From: Cyanophora paradoxa
Taxonomy: Eukaryota > Glaucocystophyceae > Cyanophorales > Cyanophoraceae
Direction of reading: 5' to 3'
Length of the DNA: 64,000 bases
Assembly: GCA_004431415.1 (NCBI GenBank)
Contig: QPMI01000423.1
Coordinates: 288,164-352,163, forward strand
Below are positions 21,201 to 33,000 of the stretch, piece after piece. Position 1 is the stretch's first letter. Each line of letters opens with the position of its first letter. A program made the position numbers and the translations under genes. The notes below the pieces were generated by a model. It did not search any database. It had not been told where the DNA came from and saw nothing but the letters and a program-made list of their open reading frames with translations.

Positions 21201-24200
21201 CCCTCGTTCGCCCGGGCGCGCAGGTGCACGGTGGCGAAGGCGCTTCGCAACCCAAAGCCCAGCGGTGCGACCCGCCCGCCCCGCCCCGCCCCGCCCCGCC
21301 GCCTTCTGTAGAGCAACCGCCCTTCGTCCTCGTCGGGCCGCGCCCCGCCGCTAACCACTCTTCACCCTTCTACAAAGCAACCGCTCCTCTAGAGAGCAAG
21401 CCTTCTATATAGAGCACCCGCCACTATAGAGCAAGCTTTCGATGGAGCGACCGCTCTGCTTCCTGGCCTCGTCGGACGAACGTTCCTGTGCTCGGCCGTG
21501 TGGCTGATGACTCGCCGCAGACGCCCTGCGGACGGCGCTGACGTCACGCGTCGACAAGCTCTCCCCGGGCCAGCTCTTCTCCATCAAGGCCCGTACCCCC
21601 CCCTCTCCAAACACACAACCTGGTCGCTCATCTGAGCTCATCTGGGCGGCGGGGTACAGGTGGCGAGCGTGCTGGGGCAGCGCTTCGCGGTGGGCGACGT
21701 CCTCGCCGTCCACCCGGTACTCCCCTCCCCTCCCCCCACCCACCCCGCCCCCGCCCCGTCCCTCCATCCGACTCCTTCGCTTCAGGGCGACGGCGTGGCG
21801 GCGGGGCAACTGGAGGGGGACTACGAGGCCCTCTGCGCCGCCGGCCTCCTCGTGCGCACCCCGCCCCGCCCCGTCGGTCGGGCCCCGTCGGGCCCCGCCC
21901 CCGCCCCTCTTCTCGGCCCCTCTCACCCCCCCCTCCTCCCCCCCCCCTTCGTTCGCAGCGGGAGGTGATCTCGGAGGCGGCGGCGGGCCCCGCCTACGAG
22001 TTCGTCCTTACCTCCGCCCGCGTGCGTACCCCTTCCCGGCCCGGGGAGGGGGGTTGCTGCCCCCGGGCCGCTGGTTGTAAGCGCCGCCCCTTGCTAACGA
22101 CGACTGCCCCCCGCCCCGCCCCGCCCCGCCCCCGCCCCGCCCCGCCCCCGCCCCGCCAAGTCTTTAAGCAAGCTCTAAAGCCGCTGCTCTGTTAATTCAC
22201 GTAGAACTAACGGCGGCTAATTATTTATGTGATTTCAGGACGTGGTGTACAGCCTGCTGCCGGTGGCCGAGCGCCGGCGCCTCCACCGCACCTACGCCGT
22301 CCACGTCGAGGCGCGCCCTGTCTTTCCTGTCTCCCATCCTACCCTATCTTCCTTACGCCTCTGGGCAGGCGCGGGAGAGGGAGCGGATCCGGGCGCTGCT
22401 GGTGGAGCGCGGGGAGACGCCCGCCCCGGGCTCCGAGAGCATGAGCCTCGCCGCGTGCGCCCCGACTTGCCCCGCCCCGCCTCCCGCCCCCCGCCTCGCC
22501 CCGTGCGGCTCTAGTGGCTGTCCGACTTCAGCTCTATGACTCTCGCCCCTCTCTCCCTGATCTCCCGCCCCGGCCCCCGCCGCCCCGCCTGGGCCTCTCT
22601 AGCTATCCGACCCTCGCCCCCGCTCCGCGCGCCCCTAACCTCTCCCCTCCCCCCCCCCCCCCCCCCTAACCCCCCCCCGGGCAGGTCGGAGGGCTCCTCG
22701 GAGGCGCTGCTGGACGCGGCGACGCTAGACCTCCTCGCCCGCCACTGGCTCGCCGCCGACGACCTCGCCGCCGTGCGCCGCGCCGTACCCCCCGCCGCAA
22801 CCCCCCACCCCGTCTTCTTCTTCCCCGGCTCTAGCCGCCCAGCCGCCTAGCCGCCCAGCCGACTCGGCGCCGACGTCCGCTTTAGCCTCGCGCCTGCCCC
22901 CCCCCCCCCCCCCCCCCCCCCCCTCCTCCTTTACCTTCTTCAAGCTAGCTGGCTAGCCACGCCCCCGCTTCCCGCTAGCTAGTAGAGCGCTCCAGCCGCT
23001 GAGCCGCTAGCCGCCAGCCGCCCGCCGCCGCTGCAACCCGCCCCCCTCCTACATCGGCGTGCTCTAGATCTTGCCGCTAAGCCGCGTCCCTGATTTGATC
23101 CGCGCTCCTCTCCGCCCCTTCTCGCCTCCTGATTTGACTCGCGCAGGCTATGCCGTACCTGGAGCGGAGCGCAGGGGCCGCCCTCGAAGGCTTCGCCAAC
23201 GTCGAGGTGCGAGCCGGCCCGCCGGCCGGCCGGCCCCTTGGCCCCGCCCCGATTCTTTAGTGCCGCACTTGGCTCCGCCCCCCTTCACCAACCTTCCTCG
23301 ACCTTCCTCAACGTTCCTCCGACCAGCCCCTCGCTCCAGCACTGATCGCTCCCCTTGAGCTCTCCGCTGCCTTTCCTCTTCCGCGCCGGCCCGCCCCGCC
23401 CCCGCCCCCGCCCCAGCCCCAGCCCCAGCAGCACCCCCCCCCCTCCCCCTCCCCCCTCACTCCCCCCCCCCTCCCTTTCAGGCGCAGCGGATGTTCGAGG
23501 ACCTGCTGGCGCGCTTCCCCGACGCGGGGACCCTCAAGCGCGCCGTCTGGACCGGCGGCCTCGCAGAGGTCCGTCCGCCCTCCGCCCTGCGCCCCTCGCC
23601 TCGCCCCGCGAGGCCCTGCGCGCCTCGCCCCGCTCCGCCCTGCGCGCCCACCCTAGGGCTGCCTCCTAAGATGCCCGAGCCGCCTTTCTGACGCCGCCAT
23701 CGCTATCTGCGCTACGCTCCGATCCGATCCGGTCTGATCCGATCCGGCCCGGTCCGGCCCGGTGCGCAGGTGTGCAGCCGGATGGGGCGGTACGAGCAGG
23801 CGATCGAGCACGCGAAGCGCGCCCTCGTCCTCCTCAACCACCGCTCCCCCACCAACCGCGTCACACGCTGGCGCGCCCCTGCCTTTGGCCGTCTTGAAGC
23901 TAGCAGCCAGCTAGAGCTGAAGCTCTGGAGCTGACCCGTGCCCCTCCCTCAGGCTGAAGACGACGTTCATGGCGGGGCGGCTGCGGCTGCGGCGGCCCCC
24001 GACCGTGGACACCGTCCCCGTCGAGAAGCTCGCCCTCCCCCGCGGCGAGCGCTCCCAGGCGAGTTCGAAAGAGCCGGCTAGCGAGCGAGCGCCCGCCCGC
24101 CTTAAAGAGCCGGCTTCGTATGATGCGCATGCATGCGCCGCCCTCCCTCCCGCCTCTTCTTTCCCCGCCCTCCCTGCTCCCCTTTCTGAGTGAGGGGCGG

Positions 24201-27155
24201 GCAGGCGGCGATCGAAGTCGCGCGGCTCCACTCGACCCTCCGCTTCTCCGCCCTCCAGGTACCCCCCCCGGGGGGGGTACCTGGAGGGCGTGGAGGGGGG
24301 AGGGAGGGAGGAAGAGACGCTGCGAGTTCGGGGGCGCTGCCCGCCCCTTTCGCGATCCACCCGCCCGCCCGCCCGCCCGTTGACTCGCCCGGCCCCGTCG
24401 CTTGCTCGCGCAGCTGCAGGAGCCGTCGCTCTTCCTGTACGCCTCTCTCTGCAACTTCAGCTACTCTTCCGAGAACCCCGTCGGCCCCGAGTGGCTCGCC
24501 GCCTCCGCCGCCGGTGCCCGCGCGGCCCCGCCTTCGCCCGCCCCGCCGCCCCTCCCCTCCCCTCCCTTTTAAGCGAGGAACGCTCGCTAGCTACAGCTCG
24601 TCTGCCCTCACTCACGCGCACGTCGAACCCTCGCGCGCGCGCGCGCGCAGAGGCGTCGAACAGCCTGGCGTACCTGTACCCCCACAGCCGGGACCTGGTC
24701 CTGGGGTACGTGCGCTTCGCGCAGCAGCTCGCCACCGACTACTGCTACGGCGGCCGCTTCTGCCAGGTCCGCCCGCCCCGCCGAGTTCTATATAGTAGAA
24801 AAGAAATGGGCAGCGCCAGTGTTAAGAACAGTGGATCATATGACTTGGCCGCGCCGGCCGCTCGCTCGCCCGCCCCGGCGCTCACCTTGCGCGGCCGCCC
24901 CGCCCCCTCGCAGGTCCTTCGCGACGTATCCCAGTCCCTGGTCCGCCCCCCTTCCCCCCACTCCTCCTGGGCGCAACGCGGCGCGCGCCTCCGGGCTCCC
25001 ACACGCAGTCGCTGACGCCCTCGGCCCGGCCCGGCCCTCCCGCGCCCTCGTAGATGCTGGTCGGGGACTCGGAGCTGGCGGCGCAGACCCTCGACCGCCT
25101 CGCCGACTACGCCGCCCGCGCCGTGCGGCCCCGCCCCGCCCCGTCCATCTATCTAAGAGGCGGCTGAGCTCTTAGAGCGGCCGGCGCCAAGTCTTGGGGC
25201 TGCGGGCTTGGGGGCAACAAGACAGGACAGAGATCCAGAGAGCTCGCTGAGAGCCTCGGGGCGCGCAGGGGATCCAGCACGCCTCGCTTAAAAGGCTTCT
25301 TTATAAGCTTTTGGTTTCTTGTTAGATTCTGTCTATTTGGCTTCTTCTTCTTCGGCCTCTTATGAGGCGCAGGGGATCCAGCGGGACGTGCTCCACGCGA
25401 GCGTGTGGCGCTTCGCGGCGGCCCTGCGCGGGGCGGCCGCCCCCGAGCTCCTCACCGGCCTCGCCGCCCGCATCGAGGCCTCCCTCGACAAGGTCCGCGG
25501 GGGCGCCGGGGCCTCCCTCGGGGTGGTTCGCGGGGGCGGGGCGCTAGCTGGCTGGCGTCTGCGGCGAGGCCGGCCTATGGGCGAGACTAGATCTAGACTA
25601 GAGGCCTCCCTCGACAAGGTCCGCGGGGGCGCTTCGCGGGCTTCGGGGGGGGATCCTATTCTGTCCTGTGTGGGGGCCGCTTGCTAGCTTCGCGCGCCTC
25701 TTCGGTCGCCGGCGAAGCTAGCTCCCCCTCAGGGAGGGGCGCGGCCGGCCACCTTTCGGCCGGCGGCGAGGCGAGGCCCGGTGGCCATCCGAGATCCTAG
25801 AGCCGGCGACCGCGGGACCGGCGTTTAGCAACCTACATCTCTATCTAGCCAGCTATCTACCCGACCATCTATCTAACTCGCCCCCCGCGCCCCGCGCCCC
25901 CGCAGGCCGCGCGAGACCAGGAGCTCTCGGACGACTACCACACGGTGATGGGCCACGTGACCCTCGCCGCCCTCGCCCTCCACCAGGTGCCCATGTACCC
26001 CCCGGCCCCGCCTTATATTATAATCAAATGCTGGCTTGGCCCCGAGGCCGCGTCTTTGGTAAGATAGACCGCAGCCTCTCTCGCCCGGCCGGCCAGCCAG
26101 CCACCCACTCGCCCGCCCGCCCGCCCGCTCGCTCACGCGGGGCCCTCTTCCTTCCCCCCCGCAGGACCGGGCGGAAGCGGCGCTCTGGCGGGCCGAGGAG
26201 TTCCTCGAGTCCGGGATCCGCTTCGCCGGGGTGACCCCCCACGCCCGCGTCGCCCTCCACGCCTTCTTCGCCCAGGCCCGCCCCGCCCCGCGCGCCCCGG
26301 CCCGCCCCGCCCCGCCCCGCCCCGCCCGCCCCGCCCCGGCCCCGCCCTCTCCCTCTTCTAAGCCTAGGCCTTCGTATCTTAAGCTTATCTCGGAGTCCTC
26401 CGCACCTCGTTTTCGTGTCTTGCTGAGGCTCCTCTCGCCCTCCCCCCCCTCCCCCTCCTCAGGCGGTGGCGCGCGTGGTCGGGCTGCGGCTCGCGGCGCC
26501 CGTGACGGGCCGGACGGCGGTGGGGGCGGCGGCCGAGGCGGTGCGGACGGCCGTCGCCGACCCCAACACGCAGGCAGCCGCCACTGAGGTGCGCCGTTGG
26601 CCGGCTGGAGGGCGGAAAGGATGCCGGGGCCGGGATCGCTCGATCAGTCGGATGGGCGGGCAGCCCCGACTATAGTTACGAGAGCGCGTTCCAGACCTCG
26701 AGCCCTAGCGTCCCCACTTGAAGCGCGCAAGCCTGGCGGCCCGCGGGCGGCGCCCCGCGGGCTGCCCTCGAATACTAGCGCCCAGCCGCGGCCCGTCCCA
26801 GGCCTCGGGTCCCGGAATCCATCCCTGCTCCGACGAGCACGAGCGCGAGCGCGCCGCACCCCACCCCGCCCCGCCGCCTCCTCCTCCTCCTCCGCCCCTT
26901 GCCTCGGCTGAGAGCAGACGGCTCTCTCGAAACACTTCAAAACTGTTGTTTAGTTCAAGCATCCCATAATTTGATCTGGCTCTGGCTAATTTGATCGCGC
27001 GCGCAGGCGGACCTGATGGTGGAGGCCTGCGCGGTCCTCTTCGCCGCCTGGCTCGCCTCGGCGGCCCCCGCCGCCCGGGGCCACCCCGCCGCCCCGCTCC
27101 TCCCCCACCTCGTCGCCAACCAGTGCGCTCCTCTTTCTTTCTTTCTCTCTTTCCT

Positions 27156-27187
<32 letters not shown>

Positions 27188-28487
27188 TTTTTCTTTCTTC
27201 TGAGGCTTTCTTCTGAGGCGTTCGTTTCGTGTACCCTGCAGCGCGGCCGGGGGGGCGAGCCGGGGGCACTCCTTCTCGCGCTCCGCCTTCCCCGGGCAGG
27301 GGTACGGGCCGCCCTCCCCCGCGGCCGCCTCCGCCTCGGGCGGGAGCGGCGCCGGCGCCGGCGCCGGCGAGAGCCCGCCGGCGACGGCGGGGCCCTCGTC
27401 CACGTCGGAGCGCCTGTTGGGCCGCCGCATGAGCCTCCACACCAGCCGCGCGCCGAGCCGCGGCTTCGGCCTCCCGGCTTCGATGCGGCACACGCCGCCC
27501 CACGGCGGCGGCGGCGGGGGCACCCCGCCGGGCATCTTTGAGCGCCGCGCGTCGTTCCGGTACCCGCTGGACCGCCGCGCGAGCACCGAACGCGACCACC
27601 CCCCCGGCCCCGGTGCGCCTCTGCCGTCCCAGAGCGCAGCGCAGCGCAGCGCAGAGCAGAGCCGGGTCCCTCCTAAATTCTTGCGGGGCTCATTTCCTCG
27701 TCCGCAGGGTCGGACCCCGGATCGCCCTCCGTGCTCAACCGCGGGGCCGCCACGCCCCGCACGGCGGGGCCCGGGGCGGCGGAGGGGTACGCCGAGCTCG
27801 TCCGCCTCCTCGAGTCGGCGTCGCGCCTCCTCCACCGCCTCCGCGCCTTCGAAGCGGTGCGGAAAAAAATAGAAAACGGAGTACCCCCTAAAAATGCGGT
27901 ACCCCCGACCCGGGCCCGATCCGATCGCGCGCAGGCGCGCGGGGCCGCGGAGGTCGTCGAGGGGCTCGTCCTGTCCGTCCACGGTGACGTCAAGCGGGTC
28001 CGCTCCACGCCCGCGCCTACCCCCCTCGAATATCCCCCCCCCCCCTTCCTCTTAGCCGCGTCAGGCGCGGTCCAAGTTCCTGGCGGCGGCGGCGCACGGG
28101 GGGTACGCGGCGGGGCAGGAGGGTACGCCGCGGCGGCCGCGGGACTGCGGGTACGGGCTGCTCCTCGCGGCGGCCCACTCGCTGGGCGGCGGCGGGGAGC
28201 GCCTAGCGCCCTACGTGGACGAGCGGGCCGGGGCGGGAGCGGCGACGTCGCTTGGCCCGGGGGACGAGGAGGGGACGCGGGAGGCCTCCCCCGTCGCCCC
28301 GCCCGGGGCCTCCTCTTCCTCCCGCCCCCCCTCCGCCCCCTCCGCCTCCGCCGCCTCCGCCTCCGCCCCCGCCGCCCCCGCCGCCTCGCCCGCGGCCCTG
28401 CTGGCGGCGGCCGAGCGCTGCTTCGCGGCCAACGGCGATGCCTTTCACGCGCGCGCCGCCCGCGCCCTCCGCGCCCGCCTCCGGTAG
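15267..28487 (+). CDS. ADCY10-like soluble adenylyl cyclase (two cyclase domains, P-loop NTPase, TPR-like tail)
   Basis: The start MSPAMRQPV at 15267 follows an in-frame stop. Exons 15267-15340, 15401-15546, 15587-15640 and one starting at 15752 join in phase; more than 30 exons follow to the stop at 28485-28487. C1 domain: VVALFDLTGFSDL and FGGDILSFMGDGVLAIWP, with both metal-binding Asp residues. C2 domain (17.0-18.2 kb): SVSVLFLKLDQ, LRQVLVD|DKGMVFIG|IFGLYP, the SIGCTTG block and FG|NVINKA|ARLMGKAG. NTPase module: Walker A GDSGSGKSAL (about 19178) and Walker B LLLVFEDVHNAD (about 20005). The rest is helical, TPR/AP-ATPase-like, for example RMGRYEQAIEHAKRALVLL (about 23780), and ends in Ala/Pro/Ser-rich sequence. 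Domain order is that of mammalian ADCY10, which makes cAMP and responds to bicarbonate and calcium. No membrane segment is seen. Intron 15641-15751 is GC-AG. The ATP-versus-GTP specificity residues of C2 were not checked. Confidence 0.9.
16977..16999. repeat. Poly-C tract in a cyclase intron
   Basis: A C run of about 23 bases lies directly downstream of the exon ending TRYLSEVL and upstream of the acceptor CGCGCAG that opens the C2 domain exon. It is an intronic pyrimidine tract made almost only of C. Confidence 0.7.
20640..20870. repeat. Degenerate GATCTAGC / GAGCTAGC tandem repeat in a cyclase intron
   Basis: Many copies of an 8-base CTAG-centred unit (GATCTAGC, GAGCTAGC, GATAGACC variants) occur between the exon ending AAAFIG and the exon starting ASESGGVPVIAADVAERLV. 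CTAG-rich words recur in other introns of the same gene (about 19378-19450, 22950-23060, 25540-25870). Confidence 0.6.
22640..22925. repeat. Two long poly-C tracts in cyclase introns
   Basis: C runs at about 22650-22666 and 22897-22922 lie in the introns on either side of the exon encoding SEALLDAATLDLLARHWLAA. The first precedes the acceptor CCCGGGCAG. They are long homopolymers likely to be copied or read with errors. Confidence 0.65.
24249..24290. repeat. Perfect 42-bp palindrome spanning a 5' splice site
   Basis: Two 21-base arms with no spacer form an exact inverted repeat centred between 24269 (last of eight C) and 24270 (first of eight G). The left arm is the end of the exon FSALQ plus its donor GTACCCC; the right arm mirrors it and then reads GGAGGGCG. 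Confidence 0.9.
27130..27205. repeat. TTTC microsatellite in a cyclase intron
   Basis: About 70 bases of TTTC/TTCC units lie downstream of the exon PLLPHLVANQ. It is pyrimidine-only simple sequence upstream of an acceptor CCCTGCAG near 27240. Confidence 0.75.
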
Positions 28488-30043
28488 GATGGATGGATGG
28501 ATTTGGAGGCAGGGGCCGCCGGGCCGGCCCTCGAGGTCAGAGATAGGAGGGAGGCTATGGTGATAGCTATACTGCGAGAGCTGTGCTCTGTCTCTCTCCA
28601 CGCGCCGCGCGCGTCCGCGCCCGCCCGCCTTCTCGCTGCCCCGCGCCCATGACCCCTCCCCGGCCCGGCCCGTCCCGTCCGACCAGACGCTTTTCTTCTT
28701 TTTCGGACCGTCGGATCTGATCTGGGCGTGCTCTTCGTCTGTCCCTCATGGGCCCAGCCGGCTCGGGTCCCGAGGGGTCCTTTTTTCTCGCTGCGTGCAT
28801 TCTAGTTCTCCCCTGTTTTGATTTGCCCCCTTTCGATTTCGTCGCGTGCTTTCTCACATTATCAAGACAGTATGCGTATCGGTTCGAATCCTGGACTAGC
28901 GATAGGCTGATTAGTGGCATTTGTAGGCTAGCTTTAGGTTCGATTTCGAGGAAGTCACTTAAGTGCCAGCGATATCGATTCACTTCAATCGTTCTAGCTG
29001 CATTGTGGACGCATCAATTTTTCTCAGAAACGGTACCTATCTTCCGATCTTCCACGAAAGAGGAATCGTATATACTTAATTTTGTATTTTGTACCAGCAT
29101 TTACTCACACCGTTCTAGTAACCTATCTCTTAGTAACCTATCTCTAGATCTACTACCGAAGAGCTCGAGGAATCATGATTGATCATGCACACCTTGATAT
29201 TGTATTTTGTACCAGCATTGTCTAGATCTTTAGTACAGTGACAAGCGTATTTGTATACGTACATGTTCAAGACAAAGCTCAATTGCAACATCTCTAGATC
29301 TGTTGCATACCTTTCACGCTTCCAGTACACATTAGCGGCAGCCGTCGGACTCGAGCTCGAGCTCGGTGAGCTGAGAGCCTGGTGTTGGCGCGCCGCAGAA
29401 ATGAGTCCTTCTGCTACAACGCAGAAATGAGTCCTTCTGCTACAACGGCATCAACTACAGGTGCCCCCGCCGCTGCTCCCCCCCGTGCACGTGGGCATCC
29501 CCGGCGGGCACTGCCGACCCGCGATCGAGTTAAGTTCGTCCAGGACCGCGATATCGGACGCTTAATTATAAATTCGAGGCCGCGCGAAGCGCACTGGCAG
29601 GTGAACGGTACCCCGTGGGCACGCGGCCCGGAGGATATATTATATACCACTCTGCAATTTGCAAGATACACAATTAATATTCACAATCTGCACAACCAAG
29701 ATTAATACCAGCCTACGCAGGAACGACCGTCGAATTTAGCGGAGTAGCGAGCGCTTCATGATTAAGATCTAGACAAGAAAGGTGGCATCCTCATGACATG
29801 CACCGTGGAACATGCCGTCTGCAGCTGCGAGAAATCCTACCTAAATCCTAACGTTAACTACAAAATCACTGAGAGTCAACAGTCCAACGTCAAGCTGCTA
29901 AGAAAGCGAGCGAAGCAATGCATATACATATACATATATGCATGTGGAAGCAGGCTATCACGTAAGGCGAATCCAGAAATATGCCGAAATGTTCATAAAA
30001 CGCCAATCAACTATGAAAGGGCCGAGCACGAACGGATCGGGGC
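28488..30043. other. Convergent intergenic region, AT-richer, with short repeats
   Basis: This is about 1.5 kb between the 3' ends of the adenylyl cyclase (+) and the giant receptor (-). The middle (28.8-29.3 kb) is markedly less GC-rich. A TATTTTGTACCAGCATT block occurs twice (about 29085 and 29202), CTAACCTATCTCT twice (about 29118 and 29134), and a 26-base unit starting GCAGAAATGAGTCC is tandemly duplicated at 29395-29446. No gene is supported. Confidence 0.5.
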
Positions 30044-33000
30044 CTACGTGCTCGCGGACTCACGCTCGCGATCGGGCTCGTTGGCGCTGCCCTCGCGATC
30101 GCCGTCGATGGTCCCCGGGAGCGGGGAGCGAGCGTCGGGGTCGATATCGGGCAGCGCCGACACGGGGCGGGGCGAGAGGGCCTCCTGGACGGGTACTACC
30201 GGTGCGGTCCAGGGCCCGGCGTTGAGGAGGAAGCGGCCGGTGACAGACTGGGCGATGGCGGCCGTCGCGTCCCGGTCGCCTTCGTCCCCGTCCGGCGACT
30301 GTGATCGGGAACGGACCTGCAGCAGCTCCGTCCGCGACCGCACAGCCGCCGGCGCCGGCGCCGGCGCCGGCGCTGCCCTCGGAGTGTGCGCCAGCGGCTC
30401 CAGCCGATGCGTGCGGCGCGCCCGAATAGAGTCCTGAAACTCCCCTTCCCTCCCCTCCCACGTGAACGGGGCTACCTTCACGGATACCGACCCGCGGCCC
30501 CCGCCGTCGACGCCACCATCGACCCCTGAGGGGGAGGGGGGCGGGGGCGGGAACACCAGGGACTCGCCCATCGCCCAGAGCGGAGCGATGGGCGCGAAAT
30601 CGTACGCGACTTCTACGCCCTCCGGCGGTCGGAGCGACTGCGCGGTGCCAGGCGGGCTGAAATCCGAGCTGGCGGGGTTCGGCCGTCGCGCCCCCGGGCG
30701 CTCTTCCTCCCCCTCCCCTCCATTCGCGCCGCTTGAGCTGCCCTCACCGAGCCCCCCGCCGCTGTCGCCGTCCTGCGCGCTCCTCGCGTTCACCGAGTCG
30801 AAGAAGCCCGATCGAATCTCGGGGCTGGCGAAGGTGCGCGGCGAGTCCGGTTCGGCCTCTCCCTCAGGCGACGGCGCCGCGTTCAGGTTCACGACCAACG
30901 CGGGCAGCCTGCCCTTCTTGTTCGCCCTGTCCTCCTGCAGCCTCGCCTCTGCCTTGCGGTAGAGCTCGACGGCGGCCCCGCGGTCGTCCGCGGCGAGGCG
31001 GTGGAGGTCGGCCGTGCCGTTGCGGAAGAGGCGCCGGATCTTCATGCTCATGTTCTGCCCGTCGTTCTTCCCGCTGAGGAGCTCGTCCAGGCGCTCCACC
31101 AGCCCGTACCGCCGCCTCAGCGCGCTGCCATTTCGAAGCCGCATTCGATTCGAATTCGCAACGCGCGCGGCGCGCGGAGCTGTGACGAGGGGGGGGGGGA
31201 GGGGGGGGGGGGGGGGGCGCGGGCGCGGGCGACGCACTCGTAGCGGACGGTGAGCCTGTCCCGCCAGCGGGCGACGGCCGGGTGCCGATCGGCGAGCCTG
31301 GCGAGGATCTTGACCGCCCACTCGCGGAAGTACACGACGATAAAGAAGGCGATGAACAGCATCTGCCAAGCGAGTTTAGGCCCCGATGACAGCGCAGCGC
31401 GGTTAGAATGCGCCGAATTCGAACTCACGTTCACGACAACGAGGGAATACTGAAGCGATTGGCGGCAATGTCAATGTGAGACAGCGAGCGACGCGGACCG
31501 CACACGAAGGAAGAAACGCGGCGCACGGTTATGACGCTCTCGTCGATCTGGTTGAGGGAGTCGGGGGTGTAGAAGAAGAGACCGGCGTAGATCGTGACGG
31601 TCGCGACGAGGAGCCCGCAGAAATCGACGAGCTCGAGCAGCGCACTGTCCCATGGCTTGAGCTTCAGCTTCACCACCAGCGCTGCGCGTGCGTGCGCGGC
31701 GATCAGTTTTCGGATATCGGAGTGCGAGAATGAAGAGAGGCGAGGAGGGGACGGACTGGCAAGGAGGATGCCGAGGCCGACCAGGCCCTGTACCTGGGGC
31801 CGCCCGTCCAGGACCGACACGACGACGGCGACGAAGAGCTTGCGCACGATCACCACGCACTCCCAGTACCAACAGCTGGGGCCGTGCACGCGGAATCAGC
31901 AAATCAGAAGCCGAACGTGTGTTTACATGCAGAGTGGAACGAATCGAACCGCTGCTTGTAGCCGCGGTAGAGGAACGAGAACTTGCGCTTGAAAGCGGTC
32001 TCCTCGAGGCGGTGGCGGTTCCGGTACAGGACGAGGAAGGCGGCGACGGGTATGCCGAATCCGTAGACGACGATGGCGGGGGCCCCGAGGCCCCACTGCC
32101 AGAGCCGGAACTCGAGCGTGTTGCAGTCGACCTTCATGTCCTGCTGCAGGTAGGAGCGTCCGCCGCCGAGATCGCGGCACGAGAAGAGCTTGAACATCTT
32201 CTGCGTGATCTGCGGGTGCACGAGGTACAGGCTGACGACGACGGAAACGTAGTAGTTGTCGCGGGCGTGGGAGCGCGTCCTCGCCGAGTCGGAATCCGAG
32301 GGCGTCACGCGCCTGCGCCAGCTCCGGAAGCGGTGCCAGGCCGGCTGGGCGACGAGGATGACGCAAGGGATGAGGACGCAGAGGAGGGGGATCGAGATCC
32401 ATCCGATGACGCGCGCGTAGAACGGCCGAATGACCCTCGATGACACGTTGAGGTCAAACATGCAGTCGATCGACATGAGTGCGTCCCTGGGTATATATTG
32501 TAATTAATTAGGAGCGAAAAGGGAACGGGGAACGGGCGGCGTACAAGGGGTTGGCGATGCTGGTCTGGAGGTACAGCAAGTCTGTGAAGACGGCAGGCCA
32601 CCGGATCTGGAATGCTGCCAAGAGCACGCGCGCGTTGATCGTAAATGTGGAACGGTGCAAGCAGGAGGGACGAACCTTTCGCCATGGAGATAAGCTGTAA
32701 ATAATCGAAGAAGATCTGCGGCGGAAGGCAGGGGGCAGGCGGGGGTGAGGCGGATGCTTGAGCCCCCATTTTGGGACTCGGCAGGCGCGGGGCACAGTAT
32801 CACCTTCAAGAGAATTCCCCCTCGCTCGTCCTATAGGGCCGTGAATGGGCATTTGGGTAAACAGAGCGAATTGCAGCAAAGCACTACGGACCTTCACTTG
32901 CTTGCCAAAGGACTGCGCACACCGAAAACATTAAATCGGGCAAATCTAGAGGGACATCGATCAAAGCAGAGGGGCTTTTTACCTTGATGTGTTTCCTGCG

